From the NCBI GenBank assembly GCA_944389895.1, contig CALXOA010000008.1, forward strand, positions 62,001-126,000: a DNA stretch of 64,000 nt. The letters run 5' to 3'. The notes beneath the pieces were generated by a model. The model ran no database searches. It was not told where the DNA came from and saw only the letters and a list, made by a program, of their open reading frames with translations. Below are positions 58,794-64,000 of this stretch, piece by piece. Numbering within the stretch: the stretch's first letter is position 1; each line of letters starts with the position of its first letter. Position numbers and translations under genes: made by a program. Source of the DNA: an uncultured Victivallis sp. (lineage in GTDB: Bacteria; Verrucomicrobiota; Lentisphaeria; Victivallales; Victivallaceae).

Positions 58794-60326
58794 ATGAAGT
58801 CGAAAAAACTCGAACAATTCGTCGAAGTCATGGATACCACGCTGCGCGACGGGGAGCAGACCCCGGGCGTCGCATTCACCCCCGCGGAAAAACTCGAGGT
58901 TGCCCGGCTGCTGCTGTCGCGGGTCAAGGTGGATCGTCTCGAAGTCGGGTCCGCCCGGGTTTCCGAGGGAGAAAAAGCCGCGGTCGAGGCGATCGTACGA
59001 TGGGCCGCCCACCGCAACACGCCCGAGGCGATTGAAATCCTCGGTTTTGTCGACGGCGGCAAATCGGTGGACTGGATCGGAAGCGTCGGAGGACGGGTGA
59101 TCAATCTGCTGGCCAAAGGTTCCGAGGCGCACTGCCGGGTGCAGTTGCGCAAGACCCCGGCCAGGCACTTCGACGAGGTCGCCGCAGAAATCGAATACGC
59201 ACATGAGCAGGGGCTGCTGGTCAATCTCTATCTGGAAGACTGGTCCAACGGGATGCGCAACAGTTTCGCCTACGTCTATGAGTTTCTGACCCGGCTTCAG
59301 GGGTTGCCGGTCGAACGGGTGATGCTCCCGGATACGCTCGGAGTGCTTGAGCCGTCTGAACTGACGACCTACCTTGAGTGGATCTATCGGGCGTTCCCGG
59401 ATCTGCGGCTCGATTTCCACGGCCACAACGACTACGGGATGGTGACAGCCAACAGCCTCGCCGCAGTGCGTGCCGGCGTCAACGGGATCCACACCACGAT
59501 CAACGGCCTCGGGGAACGTACCGGCAATCAGCCGCTCGCCCAGCTCGCCGTTGCGGTCAATGATATGACCTCCCGCCGGGTCAGGGTGGTGGAAAGAGAG
59601 CTGCAACATGCCTCGGAGATGATCCAGAGCATCTCCGGCAAACGCTGTGCCTGGAACATGCCGGTAGTCGGGGCCGACGTATTCACCCAGACCTGCGGCG
59701 TTCACGCCGACGGGGACAAAAAGGGGAATCTCTACGCAAACCGGCTGCTTCCGGAACGCTTCGGCCGCCGCCGTAATTACGCACTCGGAAAGCTCAGCGG
59801 CAAAGCTTCAATCGACCAGAACCTCGAATCGCTCGGTCTCGATCTCGATCCCGAGGTTCGCCAGAAGGTGTTGCAGGAGGTGGTCCGACTCGGCGACAAG
59901 AAGAAGAGCGTCTCCCCGTCGGACCTGCCGTTCATCATTGCCGGGGTGTTGCGCACCCCGCTGGCTTCCCGGCTCAAGGTGGTCGACTTTGAACTCATAA
60001 CCCGGAGCAACGCCACCCCCAAAGCCCGGGTCACGGTGGAATTTGACGGCGAGAAGGTCGAAGCCTCCGCCTCGGGCGACGGTGGTTACGACGCTTTTGT
60101 GAAGGCGTTGCGCAAGTCGTTGCGCAAATTCAACCTGACGCTGCCGCGGCTGCTGGATTACGAGGTGCGGATCCCGCCGGGGGGGAAAACCGATGCGCTG
60201 GTTGAGGCGACCATCACCTGGGCGATGCCGGGGAAGCCGCTGGTGACTACCGGCATCGACTCCGACCAGATGGTTGCGGCGGTGCTGGCAACCGAAAAGA
60301 TGCTCAACCACATCCTGCCCGCCTGA
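58794..60326 (+). CDS. 2-isopropylmalate/citramalate synthase family enzyme
   Basis: A 510-residue enzyme condensing acetyl-CoA with a 2-keto acid, at the head of leucine (isopropylmalate) or isoleucine (citramalate) synthesis. Seen: the catalytic MDTTLRDGEQTPGVAFTP, RVSEGEKAAVEAI, EDWSNGMRNS, MLPDTLGVLEPSEL, DFHGHNDYGMVTANSLAAV (metal-binding HxHN), INGLGERTGNQPL, VFTQTCGVHADGD and a C-terminal regulatory-type domain from about 390. The pattern is that of the LeuA2/CimA-like group common in Bacteroidetes; the substrate cannot be fixed by eye. Since the leader peptide upstream is rich in Ile and Val as well as Leu, a general branched-chain signal is likely. The start is ATG 58794 after CAGGA. 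Confidence 0.9.
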   Translation: MKSKKLEQFVEVMDTTLRDGEQTPGVAFTPAEKLEVARLLLSRVKVDRLEVGSARVSEGEKAAVEAIVRWAAHRNTPEAIEILGFVDGGKSVDWIGSVGGRVINLLAKGSEAHCRVQLRKTPARHFDEVAAEIEYAHEQGLLVNLYLEDWSNGMRNSFAYVYEFLTRLQGLPVERVMLPDTLGVLEPSELTTYLEWIYRAFPDLRLDFHGHNDYGMVTANSLAAVRAGVNGIHTTINGLGERTGNQPLAQLAVAVNDMTSRRVRVVERELQHASEMIQSISGKRCAWNMPVVGADVFTQTCGVHADGDKKGNLYANRLLPERFGRRRNYALGKLSGKASIDQNLESLGLDLDPEVRQKVLQEVVRLGDKKKSVSPSDLPFIIAGVLRTPLASRLKVVDFELITRSNATPKARVTVEFDGEKVEASASGDGGYDAFVKALRKSLRKFNLTLPRLLDYEVRIPPGGKTDALVEATITWAMPGKPLVTTGIDSDQMVAAVLATEKMLNHILPA

Positions 60327-60327
60327 G

Positions 60328-60391
60328 GGACTTCCGGGTTCTCCGCCACGGTTTCCCTGCAGAACAGTGGCGCTTCCGCCCCCGGAAGTCC
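60328..60391. terminator. Large bipartite hairpin between convergent genes
   Basis: GGACTTCCGGG (60328-60338) pairs perfectly over 11 bp with CCCGGAAGTCC (60381-60391); inside it CGCCAC (60344-60349) pairs with GTGGCG (60367-60372). It fills the 67-bp gap between the synthase gene and the convergent lipoprotein gene. No T run on either strand, so it is a likely but atypical bidirectional terminator. Confidence 0.6.
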
Positions 60392-60393
60392 TG

Positions 60394-60777
60394 TCAATTC
60401 TTGAACGGATTCTCTCCGAAAACCCAGGTATCGGCGGCATCGCTGCTCTGCCGCAGCCGCCGGTGGATCTCCTCGGTTTCAGGAGAGACCATCCGGTCAT
60501 CCTGGCTGCGGAGCAGGCTGTTGACATGCTCACGCTCCACATCGCTCAATTCCGAACCAACGATCAATGGAGCCGGTTCACTGCGCCGGATCTGGAGCAT
60601 ATCAGCCACCGGATCCCGAGGCGCTTCACCGTTCCGGCGCTCCTGTGCACGCTTTTCAGCCCGGACACGACGGGCTTCCGCCTCTGCGGGAGACTCATCG
60701 AACATGGCACGGAAGGAGCTGCATCCTGCGACCGCCACAAGCGGCACAGCCAGAAGAGAAAGCAGAATGGTTTTCAT
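60394..60777 (-). CDS. Small lipoprotein
   Basis: A 127-residue lipoprotein: MKTILLSLLAVPLVAVAGCSS with lipobox VAGC. The mature part is short, charged and probably helical (SPAEAEARRVRAEKRAQERR), then LQIRRSEPAPLIVGSELSDVEREHVNSLL and a tail ending DTWVFGENPFKN. No family recognised. ATG 60777 overlaps the rlmN stop by 4 bases (ATGA), so it is coupled to rlmN; the in-frame upstream start at 60834 would destroy the signal peptide. Confidence 0.82.
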   Translation of the reverse strand: MKTILLSLLAVPLVAVAGCSSFRAMFDESPAEAEARRVRAEKRAQERRNGEAPRDPVADMLQIRRSEPAPLIVGSELSDVEREHVNSLLRSQDDRMVSPETEEIHRRLRQSSDAADTWVFGENPFKN

Positions 60778-61838
60778 GAGGATTGACTTTCCTGTTTTTT
60801 CATGTTGCAGCGGGCACTGCGCAGTTGACCGCACGCGGCAACCCCTTTCGCGCCGCGTTCGACCCGCACGGTCACATGGGCACCGGCGTCCGCAAGAATA
60901 CGCTCAAACATATCGATTGCCGACCGGGGAGGACGGCGGAAACCGCTTCCCGTGGCGTTGTAGGGGATCAAGTTCACCTTGGCATGATGACGCTTCGCCA
61001 GCACAGCCAACCGGCGCGCCGTCTCCGGAGAGTCGTTGATCCCGTCGAGCAGCGTGTATTCCAATGTCACCATCCGCCCCGCGCACTCGAGGTAACGATC
61101 TGCGGCAGCCATGATTTCAGCGACAGGATAACGCAAGCCGTCGGGAATCAACCGGGCACGGATTTCATCGTCAGGCGCATGCAGCGAAATCGCCAGATTG
61201 TACTCGCGCCCGAGTTCGGCAAAGCGGAGCATACCGGGGACATAACCGCTGGTCGAAACCGTGATACGGCGCGGAGACATCCCGAATCCTTCCGGCGAAG
61301 TCAGCAGTTCCAGCGCCGCGACAAGCCGATCGAAATTCAGCAACCCTTCTCCGATTCCCATGAATACAAGATTGTCCGGACGACGCCCGGCCCGCGCCGC
61401 CCCAAGCAGAAACTCCTCGATGATCTCGCCGGTTTCGAGATTCCGCACCAATCCGTCTCGACCGCTCGCACAGAAACGGCAGCGGACCGGACAACCGACC
61501 TGTGTGCTCAGGCAGAAGGTCAACCGCTCCTCTCCCGGAATCAGCACCATCTCAATCGATTCACCGTCGTGAAGAGTAAGCAGCAGCTTTTCGGTGCCGT
61601 CCGGAGCGTCCACATACTCGGCAACCCGGCTGCCGGGCGCATGAAAATCGCGTCTGAGCCGCTCCCGCAGACCGGCAGGCAGAGTGGTCATGCCGATGGG
61701 ATCGACCACCCCGCGCCGGAAAATCCAGTCGCCCACCTGCCCGCCGCGAAATGCGGGCTCCCCGGCTGCGAGCGCCCACTGCCGCAATGCGTTCCTGCCC
61801 ATACCGGCCAGGAATGGTCTGGTTGCCCGGCAACTCAT
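60774..61838 (-). CDS. rlmN: 23S rRNA (A2503-C2)/tRNA (A37-C2) methyltransferase RlmN-like
   Basis: RlmN is a radical-SAM enzyme methylating C2 of A2503 in 23S rRNA. The 354-residue protein has LSTQVGCPVRCRFCASGRDGLVRNL with the CxxxCxxC ligands (Cys116, 120, 123), NLVFMGIGEGLLN (GMGEP in most members reads GIGEG here), VSTSGYVPGM, LAISLHAPDDEIRARLIP, MVTLEYTLLDGINDSPE, and the late Cys (Cys336, GVAACGQLR) that forms the methyl-cysteine intermediate. The start overlaps the TPR gene stop by 4 bases. The altered GMGEP motif is the only oddity. Confidence 0.93.
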   Translation of the reverse strand: MSCRATRPFLAGMGRNALRQWALAAGEPAFRGGQVGDWIFRRGVVDPIGMTTLPAGLRERLRRDFHAPGSRVAEYVDAPDGTEKLLLTLHDGESIEMVLIPGEERLTFCLSTQVGCPVRCRFCASGRDGLVRNLETGEIIEEFLLGAARAGRRPDNLVFMGIGEGLLNFDRLVAALELLTSPEGFGMSPRRITVSTSGYVPGMLRFAELGREYNLAISLHAPDDEIRARLIPDGLRYPVAEIMAAADRYLECAGRMVTLEYTLLDGINDSPETARRLAVLAKRHHAKVNLIPYNATGSGFRRPPRSAIDMFERILADAGAHVTVRVERGAKGVAACGQLRSARCNMKKQESQSS

Positions 61839-63472
61839 TTCGTCACTTCATCCAGCCTGCGACGCACCGCCTCAAAGTTGAGATTGGGGTCATCGACACA
61901 GCCGAGAGCTTCTCGGAAACACGCGGCCGCCTGATCACGCTCCCCCCGGGCCGCCGCGATCTCGCCGGCATGCAGCCAGAGTTCGCCGAGATCCGAAGCC
62001 AGCGGAGCCATGCGGAAAGCGCGTTGAATCGTCTCCTGCGCCTCATCCAGACGCCCCTGACGGAATTGCACCCAGGCGAGACTGTCGAGATAGGCGTAGT
62101 TCTCGGCGTCGGTCGAGAGGGCATTGCGGATCAGCCTCTCGGCATCGGCAAGGTCGATGTTCAACTCCGTCTGAATATAGCCGACTCCATTGGAAACCTC
62201 AGGCATTTCGATCAACTTGAGCCGTTCGAGATCGTCGCGGATCCTCTTCAACAATCCGGGATCGCGCAATTTTTCCGCGGCGACCAGCTCCGCCAGCAGC
62301 AGCTTGCTCTCGGGAAGAGTCTGCGGGTGAAGTTTCCGGATTCCGGCAATATGCTGCAACATCTCCGGATAGGCCTTCTTCTGGAGCAGAAGTTTCAAAG
62401 TCAGATCATCCCGGATTGCCGGATCCGTACATTCGGCGATCCGCTTTTCCGCCTCCCCGAAATCGCCGGCCAGACTCTGTGCGTTGAAACGGATCACGTT
62501 GCCGACGCCGGCAAATTCCGGAAACCGCCGGCAGAGCTCCTGCCCGAGTTCATCCGCAGTCCTGAAATCTTTCGCGGCGATCGCCGCATCCGCGTAAAGC
62601 ACCAGAGTATCGATGGTGTTTCTCCTGCGGTAAAGATGCCCGGCCAGCTTCTGCGCCCGTTCCGGAGAAGCGAGGCGGAGATAATATCCGATACGGGATT
62701 CCATCTCTCCCGGCAGCAACGTCTCATCTTCCCCGGCAAGCTCATCGAGCGCCGCATCGAACCGCTCCCGTGCGCGCTCCCGCTCACTGTCGCCGAATAC
62801 CCGCCACCAGGGGACGGAAACGGAACCGTTTCGGGCAGCAAGTCCATAGAACTCCGCAGCCTCGGGCAGCAACCGTGCCCGCCAGATCGCGTCACCGGCC
62901 GCAAGTTCGCGTTCAAGCCACGCCATCCCTTCTCCCCAGTTCCCGGAACGGCGAAGCGCCTGCAGATAGAGAACGTTGAGCCGGAGGCGCGGCGTCCGAT
63001 GCAGAATCGGCAATTCAGCCGGTGACGGCGAATTGTCAAGGGTGCGACGCAGCCGGGCTGCCTGGGCACCCGGCTCCACTCCGGCTCCGATCTCCGCTGC
63101 CGCCAGCGCCAGTGCCACCTCTCCGGGGCTCCGGTCGAGCAGAGCGTTGAGCCTCGAGGAAAATTCGGAGGCATCATCGGAATTTTTCACACAGTCAAGC
63201 AGATAATGAAGCGGTGCTTCCGCCCCGGGATCGGCCTCGAGGGCAGCCAGCAGCCGCAATGCGCGCTCCCGTCCTGCGGGGAATTGCAACGCCTCGATGA
63301 AATTTTCCAGCGCCCGGATCCGCAGATCCGACGCGCTTGAGAACACCTGTTCGGAAGAGTGTTCCGCAGGCATCGGCGGAAGGCTGTCCGAAGCGATGTC
63401 GGCTCCGGCCCGGACTCCGGAAGCCACCACCCCGCACAGGCAGACAGCCACAAAACGTATCGTGGATTTCAC
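61835..63472 (-). CDS. Secreted/periplasmic TPR-repeat protein
   Basis: A 545-residue protein with an N-terminal signal peptide (STIRFVAVCLCGVVASGVRAGA, cleavage after the A-G-A region) followed by helical repeats over the whole length. Clear TPR-like units are seen at the end: EAEKRIAECTDPAIRDDLTL, DAERLIRNALSTDAENYAYL, DSLAWVQFRQGRLDEAQETI, and AEIAAARGERDQAAACFREAL. TPR proteins mediate protein contacts; the partner is unknown. The start is GTG 63472, with GGAGGAGGG 7 nt upstream. It leads an operon of TPR protein, rlmN and lipoprotein joined by 4-base overlaps. Confidence 0.86.
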   Translation of the reverse strand: MKSTIRFVAVCLCGVVASGVRAGADIASDSLPPMPAEHSSEQVFSSASDLRIRALENFIEALQFPAGRERALRLLAALEADPGAEAPLHYLLDCVKNSDDASEFSSRLNALLDRSPGEVALALAAAEIGAGVEPGAQAARLRRTLDNSPSPAELPILHRTPRLRLNVLYLQALRRSGNWGEGMAWLERELAAGDAIWRARLLPEAAEFYGLAARNGSVSVPWWRVFGDSERERARERFDAALDELAGEDETLLPGEMESRIGYYLRLASPERAQKLAGHLYRRRNTIDTLVLYADAAIAAKDFRTADELGQELCRRFPEFAGVGNVIRFNAQSLAGDFGEAEKRIAECTDPAIRDDLTLKLLLQKKAYPEMLQHIAGIRKLHPQTLPESKLLLAELVAAEKLRDPGLLKRIRDDLERLKLIEMPEVSNGVGYIQTELNIDLADAERLIRNALSTDAENYAYLDSLAWVQFRQGRLDEAQETIQRAFRMAPLASDLGELWLHAGEIAAARGERDQAAACFREALGCVDDPNLNFEAVRRRLDEVTK

Positions 63473-63606
63473 TCTTTTTCCCTCCTCCCGGTTCTTCCCG
63501 GGAAACCGGCCGGTTCACAAAAAACATGCGCCCGATTCCAGCGTTCCATTCCGCAAGAGAGCGGAAAAACAGCCGGAAGCGGGCGCCGCACGGAAAAAAC
63601 TGCGAC

Positions 63607-63696
63607 TTACTTCTTCTTGTGCCGCAACAGCTTCAGCTGCTTTTTCCGCTTGTGTTTGGCGATCTTCTTCCGCCGCTTTTTCTTGAGGTTTCCCAT
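63607..63696 (-). CDS. Tiny basic AURKAIP1/COX24-domain (mS38/bS22-like) protein
   Basis: A 29-residue, extremely basic protein: MGNLKKKRRKKIAKHKRKKQ, LKLLRHKKK. The core KKKRRKKIAKHKRKK(R)xKxxR matches the COX24/AURKAIP1 domain of bacterial small ribosomal proteins related to mitochondrial mS38 and mycobacterial bS22. These sit in the 30S subunit near the decoding site. The gene is too short for usual ORF cut-offs. The start ATG 63696 has GAGAGTGAAAG upstream; the stop TAA is at 63607-63609. The call rests on composition and pattern; about 17 of 29 residues are Lys or Arg. Confidence 0.82.
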   Translation of the reverse strand: MGNLKKKRRKKIAKHKRKKQLKLLRHKKK

Positions 63697-63789
63697 CTTT
63701 CACTCTCTTTTCGAAACAAGGTTGGTTTTACTCAACACACATTGCATATGTAATTTAGCCCGTTTTTTTGATTTTGCGCACCCGGAACT

Positions 63790-63809
63790 AAAAAAAAAAA
63801 AAAAAAAAA
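63790..63809. repeat. Homopolymer run of 20 A
   Basis: Twenty consecutive A in the intergenic region 63697-63980. It is the longest homopolymer in the window. The 284-bp gap otherwise shows nothing but a promoter at its right end. Confidence 0.85.
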
Positions 63810-63937
63810 CGGTTTCCCCCTTTCGAGCTTCGGCCCCGTCTGCCGGAATCTTCCGCAATCCGATCCCCGCAGTGCCTCTCGTTTTCATGCCGGAACGGCG
63901 AAGAGAGAGGAAAAAGCGCCGTTTTTTGACGGTGACG

Positions 63938-63967
63938 TTGGCAATCATCCGTAAAAACTGCTATATT
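63938..63967 (+). promoter_or_regulatory. Promoter for the gene starting at 63981
   Basis: TTGGCA (63938-63943), 18-bp spacer, TATATT (63962-63967). Confidence 0.5.
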
Positions 63968-63980
63968 CAAAGAGATAAGT

Positions 63981-64000
63981 ATGAAAATGTTCCGCCCTTC
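63981..64000 (+). CDS. Start of an unidentified gene cut by the window end
   Basis: ATG 63981 (MKMFRP...) follows a promoter and a weak purine-rich SD (AAAGAGAT). Only six codons are visible, so the product cannot be named. Confidence 0.4.

Noticed and set aside
1-64000. CRISPR arrays, IS elements, tRNA or rRNA genes
   Set aside because: No direct-repeat arrays, transposase frames, or tRNA-like cloverleaf with CCA end were seen by reading the intergenic regions; a tRNAscan/ISfinder run would settle it.

Overview
The window is about 64 kb of GC-rich (roughly 60% by eye) bacterial chromosome, densely packed with genes and almost free of mobile DNA. The gene set points to the PVC superphylum, most likely Lentisphaerota (Victivallis-like). 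It has a Gram-negative envelope (lipoproteins with lipoboxes, meso-DAP-type MurE), a prepilin-type protein with a GFTLIELL start, a PF12831-type FAD oxidoreductase, a GH36 glycosidase, glucuronate isomerase, and a Rex-linked electron-bifurcating [FeFe] hydrogenase of a fermentative anaerobe. The taxonomic call is an inference; no rRNA or tRNA gene was seen.

Layout. 1-6.6 kb (+): 3' end of uvrA, a stand-alone AsnC/Lrp ligand-binding protein, an operon of a BamE-like lipoprotein with murF and murE (inverted order), rpmA and obgE. 6.7-9.6 kb (-): a GntR/LacI hybrid repressor and mcsA-mcsB (protein arginine phosphorylation). 9.7-11.4 kb (+): an isolated pair that looks like a phage portal protein and a head-closure/connector protein. 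11.4-15.9 kb (-): YkgJ-type protein, GH36 enzyme, oligoendopeptidase F, VOC protein. 16-20 kb (+): purB (of eukaryote-like type), uxaC, purM. 20-26.7 kb (+): a tight envelope cluster of an AI-2E-type permease with an extra N-terminal domain, a lipase-like lipoprotein, a DUF4105 protein and a TMTC-like glycosyltransferase. 26.7-32.6 kb (+): FAD oxidoreductase, prepilin-like protein, O-antigen-ligase-like and GT-C membrane proteins. 32.7-35.2 kb (+): proB and miaB.

35.2-44.7 kb (-): eight tightly coupled genes from one clear promoter: LysM/L,D-transpeptidase, accA, ArgA-like acetyltransferase, two MFS transporters, a lone OppB-type permease, a GspE-like ATPase with both catalytic motifs altered, and a COG2509-type FAD protein. 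44.8-52.7 kb: an unknown protein, a glycosidase-like protein, a MATE transporter, yebC, an esterase, ruvC, a small TatD and tcdA. 52.7-58.4 kb (+): a 411-bp structured non-coding stretch, rex, and hydC-hydB-hydA. 58.4-60.3 kb (+): a 33-residue leader peptide rich in Val/Ile/Leu codons, a terminator hairpin, and an isopropylmalate/citramalate synthase gene, which together make a textbook attenuator. 60.4-64 kb: lipoprotein, rlmN and TPR protein in a 4-bp-overlap operon (-), a 29-residue COX24/mS38-like basic protein (-), and the start of a further gene (+).

Many intergenic regions carry recognisable sigma70-type promoters. Several share TTGCAT or TTGCAA at -35 and TATAGT at -10, which gives a consistent picture of the host's housekeeping promoter.
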